64,000 nucleotides of DNA from Microbacterium festucae (GTDB taxonomy: Bacteria > Actinomycetota > Actinomycetes > Actinomycetales > Microbacteriaceae): the NCBI RefSeq assembly GCF_025421715.1, contig NZ_JAOEFC010000002.1:186001-250000 (forward strand). Direction: 5' to 3'. The position numbers and the translations under genes are program-made. Shown piece by piece: positions 49,018 through 56,716 of this stretch. Under the pieces are notes generated by a model. The model saw nothing but the letters and a program-made list of their open reading frames with translations. It had not been told where the DNA came from and did not search any database. Position 1 is the first letter of the stretch; each line of letters starts with the position of its first letter.

Positions 49018-50214
49018 CTACGACGCCGATTCGGGCGTGTCGGCCGGCTCCTGCAGGGAACCGACAAAGGCATCCGAGATCACGTGTGCGGTGCGCTCGA
49101 CCTGCCACGGCCGGGCGCCGTGCGCCTCGAGGGCCGAACCGATGGATGCCGCGTCGACAGCCTCCGGCGGGGTCCACGCCACACGGCGCAGCGTATCGGG
49201 GGTGAGCAGGTTCTCGGTGGGCATCCGCAGGTCGAGGGCCAGCTGCTCCACCTTCGGGCGCGCGGCCTTCAGGCGCGCGTCGGCGGCGGGGTTGCGGTCC
49301 GCCCAGGCGCGTGGCGGCGGCATGCCGTCGCCCGGGGTGCGCTCCACGGGCAGGGCGGGATCGGCCCGTCCCGCCTCGATCGCGGCCCACCAGCGGTCGA
49401 GCTGGCTGCGGCTGGCGCGGCCGGTGAACTCCTTCACGCGGGCGAGGTCCTGCTTGGTGGCGGGATCGGCGAGCACGGCGGCCACGAGGGCGCGATCGGG
49501 CACGAGCCGGCCGGGGGAGACGTCGACCTCTTGCGCGTACTCCTCGCGCGACGTCCACAGGGCGCGGGCCACGGCGAGGGCGCGGCGGCCGCGCACGGTG
49601 TGCAGTCCGCTCAGGCGGCGCCACGGCTCTTCGCGCGGCGGCTTCAGCGGGCGGGTGCGCACCGCTTCGAACTCCTGGCGGGCGACGTCGGTCTTGTCGG
49701 ACTCGGCGAGCTCGGCCACCAGCACGTCGCGCACGTCGACCAGGTGCAGCACGTCGAGCGCGGCGTACTCCAGCCACGGCTGCGGCAGCGGGCGCGTCGA
49801 CCAGTCCGAGGCGGAGTGGGCTTTGGCGAGGGTGATGCCGATGGTGTCCTCGACGACCGCGCCGAGGCCGACCTTCTCGTGGCCGAGCAGGCGCGCGGCC
49901 AGCTCGGTGTCGAAGATCACCGGCGGCTCCAGGCCCTCTTCGCGCAGCGACGGCAGATCTTGGCTGGCGGCGTGCAGCACCCACTCCTCGTCGCCGATGG
50001 CCTCCTGCAGCGCGGTGAAGTCGCCGATCGCGGGCGGATCGAACAGGAACACGCCGGCTCCGCGGCGGTAGACCTGGATGAGATAGGCGCGCTGCGAGTA
50101 GCGGAAGCCGGAGGCGCGCTCCACATCGACCGCAACCGGGCCCTCTCCGGCCGCGAGCACCGCGGCGGCGTCGATCAATCCGGCGAGATCGTCGATGACG
50201 ACGAATTCAGCCAC
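49018..50214 (-). CDS. rnd: Ribonuclease D-like 3'-5' exonuclease with HRDC domain
   Basis: This protein probably trims the 3' ends of tRNA and other RNAs. It has 398 residues. The DEDDy exonuclease motifs are D30-x-E32 (VAVDVERASGFRY), HAASQDLPSL and YAALDVLHLVDV. An HRDC domain follows at about 205-290 (PPREEPWRRLSGLHTVRGRRALAVARALWTSREE). A further C-terminal helical domain is common to actinobacterial versions. GTG at 50214 overlaps the DUF3000 stop by 8 bp, so they are translationally coupled, as Rv2680-Rv2681 are neighbours in M. tuberculosis. Confidence 0.93.
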   Translation of the reverse strand: MAEFVVIDDLAGLIDAAAVLAAGEGPVAVDVERASGFRYSQRAYLIQVYRRGAGVFLFDPPAIGDFTALQEAIGDEEWVLHAASQDLPSLREEGLEPPVIFDTELAARLLGHEKVGLGAVVEDTIGITLAKAHSASDWSTRPLPQPWLEYAALDVLHLVDVRDVLVAELAESDKTDVARQEFEAVRTRPLKPPREEPWRRLSGLHTVRGRRALAVARALWTSREEYAQEVDVSPGRLVPDRALVAAVLADPATKQDLARVKEFTGRASRSQLDRWWAAIEAGRADPALPVERTPGDGMPPPRAWADRNPAADARLKAARPKVEQLALDLRMPTENLLTPDTLRRVAWTPPEAVDAASIGSALEAHGARPWQVERTAHVISDAFVGSLQEPADTPESAS

Positions 50215-50788
50215 GTGATGACCTCGACGATCCGAACACGGCGATACCTTCCGACCCGGGCGGCAGACCCGCCAGCATGCACACCAGCTCTGCCCAGGCG
50301 TCCAGGTGTGCGGCGAGGTCGCCTTCGGGCGACCACGACGCTCGCAACTCTATCTGGGCGCCGTCGCCTTCGTCTGCGAGGGAGCCGAATCCCTTCGAGA
50401 GGGTCTTGGTCGCCGTTCCGGATGCGGAGTGGAACCGTGCCCCGCGGGCGTGGAGCGCATCGACCAGCCACGACCAGGCGACGTCGGCCAGCAGCGGGTC
50501 GGTGCCGATCTCCGGCTCGAGCGGCGCCTGCGCGAAGCAGACGATGCGCCAGGGGCCGCCCCAGGCGTCGGGCTCGTCGATGTCGTGCAGCAGGATGAAG
50601 CGTCCGGCCCCGTAGGCGGAGTCGGCTCCCTCTTCGTCGGGGCGCACGTCGGCCGCGAAGGCGACGGCGTCGGGGGCCAGCGACCCGGGGGCGGGGATCT
50701 CACGCACCACCAGGTCGGCGCGGAACGACAGCGCGCGCAACCCGTCGACCACGGCGGGGAAGGTCGACGCCGAGCGGTGTTCGTCCAC
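50207..50788 (-). CDS. DUF3000 domain-containing protein
   Basis: The protein has 193 residues. Conserved DUF3000 segments are FPAVVDGLRALSFRADLVVREIPAPGSLAPDAVAFAADV, RFILLHDIDEPDAWGGPWRIVCFAQAPLEPEIGTDPLLADVAWSWLVDAL and TATKTLSKGFGS. The family is actinobacterial and almost always coupled to rnd, so an RNA-processing link is plausible but unproven. GTG at 50788 has TAGTCT exactly 6 nt upstream on the minus strand and no Shine-Dalgarno, so it is a leaderless start. Its promoter interlocks with that of the divergent hydrolase gene. Confidence 0.92.
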   Translation of the reverse strand: MDEHRSASTFPAVVDGLRALSFRADLVVREIPAPGSLAPDAVAFAADVRPDEEGADSAYGAGRFILLHDIDEPDAWGGPWRIVCFAQAPLEPEIGTDPLLADVAWSWLVDALHARGARFHSASGTATKTLSKGFGSLADEGDGAQIELRASWSPEGDLAAHLDAWAELVCMLAGLPPGSEGIAVFGSSRSSRG

Positions 50789-50794
50789 GTCGAC

Positions 50795-50804
50795 AGACTA
50801 GAGT
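50795..50804. promoter_or_regulatory. Interlocking divergent -10 boxes (DUF3000 / hydrolase)
   Basis: The minus-strand TAGTCT (50800-50795) is 6 nt before the DUF3000 GTG. The plus-strand TAGAGT (50799-50804) is 9 nt before the hydrolase ATG. The two hexamers share the TA at 50799-50800, so the ten bases AGACTAGAGT serve both directions. Confidence 0.65.
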
Positions 50805-50813
50805 GGGGGCACG

Positions 50814-52037
50814 ATGAACGGATCCAGGCGCGCCGATCCGAACGGCGCCACCCCGGCCTCCTACCGGGCGCTGCGCGCGGCCCTGCTGGCTCTCGCATCG
50901 GCCCTGCTGGCCCTCACCTCGGCGATGGCGCTGGTCTCGGTGCGGATGGCCCGCCGTGTCGTGCTGCCGGCCGCCCGTCGCGCCGACACCAAGATCGTCG
51001 GGGTCGACGTCACGGCGCAGACGATCACGCTCGGCCGCACCCCCGACACCGAGCTGCCCGGGCGCTACGGCCTGTTCACCGCCGGCACCGCCGAGTACAT
51101 CAAGCTCGGCTCGGTGCTCTCCTCCGACGAGAACACGGTGACCCGCAAGCTCCTCACCCACGTCGCCGCCGACGCGCGGCTCGCACCCGACGCGGCTTTC
51201 AGCGGCTGGTACTACGACCACCCCGAGCAGCTGCATCTGCCGTTCCGCGCTGAGCTGGTCGGGGCGCCGGTGGGCCCCTGCCCGGCGTGGGTGTTCCCCG
51301 CCGAGGGCGACAGCGACACCTGGGTCATCCAGATCCACGGGCGCGGCACCACGCGCGCCGAGTGCCTGCGCGCCGTGCCCGTCTTCCACGCCCGCGGCAT
51401 CAGCTCGCTCGTCGTGTCGTACCGCAACGACGGCCAGGCGCCGCGCAGCCGGTCGGGCACCTATGCGCTCGGGGCCACCGAGTGGCGCGACGTCGACGCC
51501 GCCATCGGGGTCGCCCGCCGCCGCGGCGCGAAGCGCGTGCTGCTGATGGGCTGGTCGATGGGCGGCGCGATCGCGCTGCAGCTGGCGCTGCAGTCGGCGC
51601 ACCGCGACCTCATCGCGGGGGTCGTGCTCGAATCGCCGGTCGTCGACTGGCGCACGGTGCTCGCCTTCCAGGCGCGCCTGAACCGCCTGCCGCAGCCGGT
51701 GGCAGGCATGGCCATCGGCGCCCTCGGCGCCGACTGGGCCAGTCACGTCACCGGTGCCGGCGCGCCGATCCCGTTCGACCGGCTCGACGTCGTCGCCCGG
51801 GCGCAGGAGCTGCGGCATCCGATCCTGCTGCTGCACAGCGACGACGACGGGTTCGTCCCCTCCGACGCGTCCCACGAGCTGCTGCTGGCGCGCCCCGACC
51901 TGGTCGAGATGCACGTGTTCGACGTGGCGCGGCACACCAAGCTCTGGAACTACGACCAGGACCGCTGGACGGCCGCGATCTCGGACTGGCTCGACCGCCA
52001 CGACTTCGGCAGCGTGCCCTCTAGGGTTGACGGGTGA
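50814..52037 (+). CDS. Alpha/beta-hydrolase with N-terminal membrane helix
   Basis: The protein has 407 residues. One N-terminal hydrophobic segment lies at about 22-45 (ALLALASALLALTSAMALVSV) and probably anchors the protein with the catalytic domain outside. WVIQIHGRGTTRAEC is the oxyanion region and GWSMGGAIALQLAL the nucleophile elbow. LLHSDDDGFVPSDAS has the acid residue and HTKLWNY the histidine. Residues 60-145 form a non-catalytic N-terminal domain (TLGRTPDTELPGRYGLFTAG) seen in an actinobacterial subfamily. The substrate is unknown. The stop overlaps the zapE GTG (GTGA). Confidence 0.87.
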   Translation: MNGSRRADPNGATPASYRALRAALLALASALLALTSAMALVSVRMARRVVLPAARRADTKIVGVDVTAQTITLGRTPDTELPGRYGLFTAGTAEYIKLGSVLSSDENTVTRKLLTHVAADARLAPDAAFSGWYYDHPEQLHLPFRAELVGAPVGPCPAWVFPAEGDSDTWVIQIHGRGTTRAECLRAVPVFHARGISSLVVSYRNDGQAPRSRSGTYALGATEWRDVDAAIGVARRRGAKRVLLMGWSMGGAIALQLALQSAHRDLIAGVVLESPVVDWRTVLAFQARLNRLPQPVAGMAIGALGADWASHVTGAGAPIPFDRLDVVARAQELRHPILLLHSDDDGFVPSDASHELLLARPDLVEMHVFDVARHTKLWNYDQDRWTAAISDWLDRHDFGSVPSRVDG

Positions 52038-53056
52038 CTTCCGCCCCCGGCTCCGCCGTGCATCTGAGTGAGCGCACCCCTCAGGTCTCCGGCGACGAGA
52101 TGGTCGCCGCCATCGTGCCGCCGCCGCAGTTCGACGACGCCACGTTCGAGACCTACCGCGCCGACGCGCACTTCCCCTCGCAGGCCGAGGCCAAGGAGCT
52201 GCTGCAGGTGTTCGCCGCCGGGGGAGCGCCCGCCGCACGCGGCGGCCTGTTCCGGCGCGCGAAGAAGGGGCCCGAGCTCAAGCCCGGCGTCTACCTCGAC
52301 GGCGGCTTCGGCGTCGGCAAGACCCACCTGCTGGCATCCGTCTATCACGCGATGCCGGCCCGCCGGAAGTACTTCGGCTCGTTCATCGAGTACACCGCGC
52401 TGGTGGGGGCGCTGGGCTACCAGAAGACCGTGGAGCTGTTCCGCGGCGCCGACCTGCTGTGCATCGACGAGTTCGAGCTCGACGATCCCGGCGACACGAT
52501 GGTCATGACGCGGCTGCTGGGCGAACTGGTGCCCACCGGCACGCGGCTGGCGGCCACCTCCAACACGCCGCCCGGCGCGCTCGGCGAGGGACGCTTCGCC
52601 GCGCAGGACTTCCTGCGCGAGATCCACGCGATGTCCGCCAACTTCCAGACGCTGCGCATCGACGGCACCGACTACCGGCAGCGTTCGGTCGACGGGCACG
52701 CGGTGGTGCTGGCGGATGCCGAGTACCCCGCGGCGCTGCAGGCGGCCGCCGGCACGGCATCCGACGACGGCTTCGGCGACCTGATCCGCCATCTGGCCAC
52801 CGTGCACCCGTCGCGCTACCTGCGCCTGCTCGACGGCATCTCGCTCATCGGCCTGCGCGATGTGGCCGCCTTCGACGACCAGTCGGCGGCGCTGCGCTTC
52901 GTCGCCTTCGTCGACCGCGCCTACGACGCGCAGATACCGGTGCGGGCCACCGGCACGGCGCTCGACCGCGTCTTCACCGACGACATGCTCGCCGGCGGGT
53001 ACCGCAAGAAGTACCTGCGCGCCATCTCGCGCCTGGTCGCTCTGACCCACTCCTGA
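52034..53056 (+). CDS. zapE: Cell division protein ZapE (AFG1-like ATPase)
   Basis: This AAA+-like ATPase is connected with the Z-ring in proteobacteria and related to mitochondrial AFG1. It has 340 residues. The Walker A motif is DGGFGVGKTHLLAS, Walker B is LLCIDEFELDDPGDTM, and sensor-like TSNTPPGALGEGRF and FLREIHAMSANFQTLRIDGTDYR follow, all diagnostic of the family. GTG at 52034 overlaps the hydrolase stop, yet TAGGGT at 52022-52027 sits 6 nt before it, so an internal leaderless promoter inside the hydrolase's last codons is likely. Its function in actinobacteria is not established. Confidence 0.92.
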   Translation: MTSAPGSAVHLSERTPQVSGDEMVAAIVPPPQFDDATFETYRADAHFPSQAEAKELLQVFAAGGAPAARGGLFRRAKKGPELKPGVYLDGGFGVGKTHLLASVYHAMPARRKYFGSFIEYTALVGALGYQKTVELFRGADLLCIDEFELDDPGDTMVMTRLLGELVPTGTRLAATSNTPPGALGEGRFAAQDFLREIHAMSANFQTLRIDGTDYRQRSVDGHAVVLADAEYPAALQAAAGTASDDGFGDLIRHLATVHPSRYLRLLDGISLIGLRDVAAFDDQSAALRFVAFVDRAYDAQIPVRATGTALDRVFTDDMLAGGYRKKYLRAISRLVALTHS

Positions 53057-53096
53057 GCGGTTGCGAGGCCGGTTCCCGGCGCCGCGAAACCTGATG

Positions 53097-53132
53097 TTTA
53101 CGCTCGGGGCACCCGTGTAACGAGCGTGAAAC
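53097..53132 (+). promoter_or_regulatory. GlnR-type operator upstream of amtB
   Basis: A perfect pair GTAAC-n6-GAAAC occurs at 53117-53132. It is preceded by a weaker TTTAC-n6-GGCAC at 53097-53112, offset by 4 rather than 6 bp. A further GAAAC is at 53086-53090. The site is centred about 100 bp before the amtB ATG, consistent with GlnR activation under nitrogen limitation. Confidence 0.65.
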
Positions 53133-53222
53133 ACGACCTGCACGGCGGGGGAAATCGGAGCGCCCGACACTGGGGGGACCCGACGCTACACCTGCGTCCC
53201 TGCAGAGAGGTTTCCCTTCGAC

Positions 53223-54491
53223 ATGGATCAAGGCAACACCGCATTCATGCTCATAGCAGCCGCGCTCGTCCTGCTGATGACGCCCGGCCTCGCTTTCTTC
53301 TACGGCGGCCTCGTCAAGGCCAAGAGCGTCATCAGCATGATGATGCTCAGCTTCGGCGCCCTCGGTCTGATCGGCGTGCTGTGGGTGCTCTACGGCTACG
53401 CCATCGCCTTCCCGGCCGCTGAAGGCACCGTGGCACCCTGGGCGATCGACTGGAGCGCGCTCGGCCTGAACAGCCTGCTCGAGACGCCCGAGGGCGCCGC
53501 GTACCCGCCCATGGCCTTCGTCTGCTTCCAGGCGACGTTCGCCATTCTCACCGTCGCGCTGGTCTCCGGCGCCATCGCCGACCGTGCCAAGTTCGGCTCG
53601 TGGATGATCTTCGCCGGCCTGTGGGCGACGATCGTCTACTTCCCGGTGGCCAGCTGGGTGTTCAACTTCGGCCTGGCCGAGGACGGCAGCTTCGCCTACG
53701 GCGGCTGGATCACCAAGGGCCTCCAGGACGTCTTCGGCGTCGGCGCGATCGACTTCGCCGGTGGCACCGCGGTGCACATCAACGCCGGTGCCGCAGCCCT
53801 CGCGCTCGCTCTGGTGCTCGGCCGTCGTGTCGGCTTCCAGAAGGGCGTGCACGTCCCCCACAACCCGCCGTTCGTCCTCCTGGGCGCCGGTCTGCTGTGG
53901 TTCGGCTGGTTCGGCTTCAACGCGGGCTCCGAGCTCGCCGCCGACGGCACCGCCGCTCTCGCGTTCATCAACACGATCGCCGCCCCGGCCGCCGCGCTGC
54001 TGGCCTGGCTCCTCGTCGAGAAGATCAAGGACGGCAAGCCCACCTCCGTCGGCGCCGCCTCCGGCGCCGTCGCGGGCCTGGTCGCCATCACCCCGGCGTG
54101 CGCGTCGCTGCACCCGGTGTGGGCCATCGTGCTGGGCCTGCTGGCCGGCGCCGTGTGCGCCCTGGCCATCGAGCTCAAGTACAAGTGGGGCTTCGACGAC
54201 TCGCTCGACGTGGTGGGCATCCACCTCGTCGGTGGTCTCATCGGAACGCTGTACCTCGGCTTCTTCGCCAACAACACCGGTCTGTTCATGGGCGGCGACG
54301 CGTCGCAGCTCATCGTCCAGGCGATCGCCGCGGTCAGCGTGCTGGTCTACTCCTTCGTGCTGGCCTACGTCATCGGCTTCGCGATCGAGAAGACGATCGG
54401 CTTCCGCGTCAAGAACGAGGACGAGGTCGCCGGCATCGACACGGTCGTGCACGGCGAAGAGGGCTACGTCCTCACCGACGCCCGCGCCTGA
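53223..54491 (+). CDS. amtB: Ammonium transporter
   Basis: This trimeric membrane channel takes up ammonium. It has 422 residues with eleven predicted helices. The pore histidines are H185 (GTAVHINAGAAAL) and H334 (VVGIHLVGGLIGTLYLG). The signature DFAGGTAVHINAG and GWFGFNAGSELAADGTAALAFINT are typical of Amt proteins. The first helix (FMLIAAALVLLMTPGLAFFYGGLV) is membrane-embedded without a cleavable signal. A GAGAGG ribosome site precedes the ATG. No glnK or glnD follows; a UUCG-loop terminator after the stop makes the gene monocistronic. It shares GlnR-type control with glnA1. Confidence 0.97.
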   Translation: MDQGNTAFMLIAAALVLLMTPGLAFFYGGLVKAKSVISMMMLSFGALGLIGVLWVLYGYAIAFPAAEGTVAPWAIDWSALGLNSLLETPEGAAYPPMAFVCFQATFAILTVALVSGAIADRAKFGSWMIFAGLWATIVYFPVASWVFNFGLAEDGSFAYGGWITKGLQDVFGVGAIDFAGGTAVHINAGAAALALALVLGRRVGFQKGVHVPHNPPFVLLGAGLLWFGWFGFNAGSELAADGTAALAFINTIAAPAAALLAWLLVEKIKDGKPTSVGAASGAVAGLVAITPACASLHPVWAIVLGLLAGAVCALAIELKYKWGFDDSLDVVGIHLVGGLIGTLYLGFFANNTGLFMGGDASQLIVQAIAAVSVLVYSFVLAYVIGFAIEKTIGFRVKNEDEVAGIDTVVHGEEGYVLTDARA

Positions 54492-54527
54492 CGGCCGGCG
54501 TCACACCGCACCACCACACCGCACGGA

Positions 54528-54553
54528 GGGCGCTGGGCTTCGGCCCGGCGCCC
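54528..54553 (+). terminator. Terminator of amtB
   Basis: The stem GGGCGCtGGGC / GCCCgGCGCCC closes a stable TTCG tetraloop, 37 bp after the stop. Confidence 0.75.
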
Positions 54554-54621
54554 TTCGGCGTGTGCCGGGTGGATGCCGGGGCGTGCCGATCGTGGATGCC
54601 GGGCGCGCTAGCATCCGTCGA

Positions 54622-55140
54622 ATGGGAATCTTCTCGTGGATCGGGCGCCTGCTCGGCCGCCCGCGACGCACCGCCGCCCGTCAGCCCACCCGTGCCACCG
54701 TGGCCGGCGCGCAGGGCGTCACGGCGACCTGGCAGGTCGCCGATCCGTCACGCCTGGCGCTGCGGCTGCGTTACGCCCCGCTGCGCAACGGCGGAGCGGA
54801 CGCGGGGGAGATCGTGTGGGGCTGGGTGCCCTTCGCCGAGTCGCCCACCGAAGGCAAGGATCGTCCGCTGCTGGTGGTCGCCCCGCACGACGCGCTGCGC
54901 GTCTACGCCGTGAAGCTCACCAGCAAGGCCCCCACCAGTCCGGGCGCGGTCGCCCGTCACGTGAGCATCGGCACGGGGCCGTGGGACCGCCAGCGCCGCG
55001 AGTCGTGGGTCAACCTCGATCAGCTCTACAGCGTGCACGTCCACGGCATCCGCCGTGAGGCCGCCGCCCTCGACAAGCGCACCTTCGCGCGCGTGGCCGC
55101 GACCCTCTCGCGGCGCTACGGGTGGCGCGTCGACGGCTGA
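54622..55140 (+). CDS. PemK/MazF-like protein, solitary
   Basis: The protein has 172 residues. After a basic N-terminal 50 residues (GRPRRTAARQPTR), the core reads GEIVWGWVPFAESPTEGKDRPLLVVAPHD, then VYAVKLTSK and WVNLDQLYSVHVHGIRREAAALDKRTFARVAATL. This is the PemK/MazF fold order (GxIVW.W, KDRP, xLTS, DQLxxV). Classical members are mRNA endoribonuclease toxins, but no antitoxin gene is adjacent. The long basic N-terminus and an altered substrate loop may mean another job. ATG follows TAGCAT (54609-54614) at 7 nt: a leaderless start. It converges with the YnfA-like gene. Confidence 0.72.
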   Translation: MGIFSWIGRLLGRPRRTAARQPTRATVAGAQGVTATWQVADPSRLALRLRYAPLRNGGADAGEIVWGWVPFAESPTEGKDRPLLVVAPHDALRVYAVKLTSKAPTSPGAVARHVSIGTGPWDRQRRESWVNLDQLYSVHVHGIRREAAALDKRTFARVAATLSRRYGWRVDG

Positions 55141-55152
55141 CGGCGAGACGCC

Positions 55153-55491
55153 TCAGTCGGCCTGGTGGGGCGCGAGGATGATGATCGCGGCGCCGAGGAG
55201 CGCCACGGCCGACCCGACGTAGTCCCACGTCGTCGGCTTGAACCCGTCGATCACGATGCCCCACGCGAGCGAACCGGCGACGAAGACCCCGCCGTAGGCG
55301 GCGAGCACGCGTCCGAAGTGGGCGTCGGGCTGCAGTGCGGCGATGAAGCCGTACGCGCCCAGGGCCGCGATGCCGAGCAGGGCGAACAGCCAGCCCCGGT
55401 TCTCGCGGACCGACTGCCAGATCAACCAGGCGCCGCCGATCTCGGCGATCGCGGCGAGGACGAACAGGACGACGATGCGCGCGGTGGTCAC
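55153..55491 (-). CDS. UPF0060 / YnfA-family membrane protein
   Basis: The protein has 112 residues with four transmembrane helices. The family signature [17 protein letters not shown] is in the first helix-loop. [34 protein letters not shown] is the conserved middle, and [18 protein letters not shown] the last helix. The SMR-like fold suggests small-molecule export, but the substrate is unknown. The start is GTG at 55491 ([13 protein letters not shown]). A bidirectional hairpin and tRNA-Val lie upstream on the same strand. Confidence 0.9.
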   Translation of the reverse strand: MTTARIVVLFVLAAIAEIGGAWLIWQSVRENRGWLFALLGIAALGAYGFIAALQPDAHFGRVLAAYGGVFVAGSLAWGIVIDGFKPTTWDYVGSAVALLGAAIIILAPHQAD

Positions 55492-55543
55492 CCGCCGAGT
55501 CTGCCAGGCGCGTGTTCTCGTGAAGCGACGATCGGGAATGCGA

Positions 55544-55568
55544 AAACCCCCGCACAGGGCGGGGGTTT
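55544..55568 (-). terminator. Terminator of tRNA-Val(CAC)
   Basis: The stem AAACCCCCGC / GCGGGGGTTT has a 5-nt loop, 3 bp beyond the CCA end of the tRNA. The run of A/T at both ends would allow function on either strand. Confidence 0.85.
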
Positions 55569-55571
55569 CGA

Positions 55572-55647
55572 TGGTGGGCGATACCAGACTCGAACTGATG
55601 ACCTCTTCCGTGTGAAGGAAGCGCGCTACCAACTGCGCCAATCGCCC
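55572..55647 (-). tRNA. tRNA-Val, anticodon CAC
   Basis: The acceptor GGGCGAT pairs with ATCGCCC, discriminator is A, and CCA is encoded. The anticodon loop is TTCACAC (CAC reads GUG). D-arm GCGCAGTTGGTAGCGC and T-loop GTTCGAGTC are regular. It is the only one of the four tRNAs here on the minus strand and the only one with an encoded CCA. Confidence 0.97.
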
Positions 55648-55804
55648 GTTGCCTCGGATGCGATCCGGGGCCGAGAGTCGATGCTACCGGATGCCGGCGC
55701 CAGTACCGAATCGGCGCGGGCGACACGCGCGGGGCGACCCCGGTTTTGCACTCTGGCCAACCTCGGCTAAAGTCATACGAGTGCCCGGCGCAAAGCCGGA
55801 ACAC

Positions 55805-55876
55805 GCGGATGTAGCGCAGTGGTAGCGCATCACCTTGCCAAGGTGAGGGTCGCGAGTTCGAATCTCGTCATCCGCT
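55805..55876 (+). tRNA. tRNA-Gly, anticodon GCC
   Basis: The acceptor GCGGATG pairs with CATCCGC and discriminator is T. The anticodon loop is TTGCCAA (GCC). T-loop GTTCGAATC is regular. The length is 72 nt with no encoded CCA. Confidence 0.97.
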
Positions 55877-55931
55877 CGAGTGCGGGGATCTCTTTTCGAA
55901 GGGGTCACTCCACGTGGGTCGAACCACACAC

Positions 55932-56002
55932 GGTGGCGTGGCCGAGCGGCTAGGCACCGGCCTGCAAAGCCGTTTACACGGGTTCGAATCCCGTCGCCAC
56001 CT
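55932..56002 (+). tRNA. tRNA-Cys, anticodon GCA
   Basis: The acceptor GGTGGCG pairs with CGCCACC and discriminator is T (U), the identity base for cysteinyl-tRNA synthetase. The anticodon loop is CTGCAAA (GCA). The length is 71 nt with no encoded CCA. Confidence 0.97.
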
Positions 56003-56028
56003 CGCTCACAACTGAACAGCCTTCACAG

Positions 56029-56100
56029 GCGCGATTGGCGCAGCGGTAGCGCGCTTCCCTGACACGGAAGAGGTCACTGGTTCGATCCCAGTATCGCGCA
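56029..56100 (+). tRNA. tRNA-Val, anticodon GAC
   Basis: The acceptor GCGCGAT pairs with ATCGCGC and discriminator is A. The anticodon loop is CTGACAC (GAC). The length is 72 nt. The downstream bases are CCG, so CCA is not encoded. A strong terminator starts 6 bp later, closing the Gly-Cys-Val array. Confidence 0.97.
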
Positions 56101-56106
56101 CCGAAC

Positions 56107-56132
56107 AACCCCCGGACTTCCGGGGGTTTTTT
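56107..56132 (+). terminator. Rho-independent terminator of the tRNA-Gly-Cys-Val array
   Basis: The stem CCCCCGGA / TCCGGGGG with loop CT is extended by two A-T pairs and followed by six T. This is the most canonical terminator in the window. Confidence 0.92.
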
Positions 56133-56190
56133 CGTTTCCGGGGCGGATGCCGCCGGTGTGCCCGCGCGAGCGCGCCGCTAGGCTCGGGCC

Positions 56191-56709
56191 ATGGCAGATC
56201 TCGTTCTGACCGTCGTCGGCGACGACCGGGCGGGGCTCGTGCGCGCCCTCGCCGACACCGTGGCGGTGCACGGCGGCAACTGGGAGCGCAGCGAGCTGGC
56301 CGAGCTCGCCGGAGCGTTCGCCGGCATCGTGCTGGTCACCGTCCCCGACGACGCGGCGCCCCGCCTGATCGAGGCCCTCGAAGCCCTCGACGGGATGCTG
56401 CGGGTGACCACGCACGCCGGCACGCGCGGCGGCGCGGTCACCGCTGCCGCAGAGAGCCGCCGCTTCTCCTTCACCGTGCTGGGCAACGACCGACCCGGCA
56501 TCGTGCGGGAAGTGACTGCCGCGATCGCCGCCCATGCGCTCAGCATCGACAGCTTCACCAGCCGCACGCTCGAGGCGCCCATGGCCGGCGGCACCCTGTT
56601 CGAGGCGGCCGTGGCCGTGCGGGTGCCGGCGGATGCCGACCTGGCACCGCTCGTCGCCGAGCTCGAGCGGCTCGCCGGCGAGATCCAGGTCGACCTCACG
56701 CTCGCCTGA
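56191..56709 (+). CDS. Double ACT-domain protein (GcvR-like)
   Basis: The protein has 172 residues and two ACT domains, at about 3-75 (LVLTVVGDDRAGLVRALADTVAVHGGNWERSELAELAG) and 92-168 (FTVLGNDRPGIVREVTAAIAAHALSIDSFTSRT). ACT domains bind amino acids. The tandem arrangement resembles GcvR, which modulates glycine-cleavage control in proteobacteria, but no gcv gene is nearby. ATG at 56191 is 6 nt after TAGGCT (56179-56184), a leaderless start. It is followed 7 bp later by the alkylation-repair gene and is probably cotranscribed with it. Confidence 0.88.
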   Translation: MADLVLTVVGDDRAGLVRALADTVAVHGGNWERSELAELAGAFAGIVLVTVPDDAAPRLIEALEALDGMLRVTTHAGTRGGAVTAAAESRRFSFTVLGNDRPGIVREVTAAIAAHALSIDSFTSRTLEAPMAGGTLFEAAVAVRVPADADLAPLVAELERLAGEIQVDLTLA

Positions 56710-56716
56710 CATCCCG

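Noticed and set aside
53057..53222. AmtR operator before amtB
   Set aside because: No CTATAGATAG-type motif was found; GlnR half-sites fit better.
54492..54621. Antitoxin gene beside the PemK-like gene
   Set aside because: Apart from the terminator and promoter there is no ORF with a start and ribosome site in this gap, and the downstream gene is YnfA-like.
55544..56132. tRNA cluster as integration site of a mobile element
   Set aside because: No integrase, no partial tRNA duplicate and no phage genes are seen on either side.
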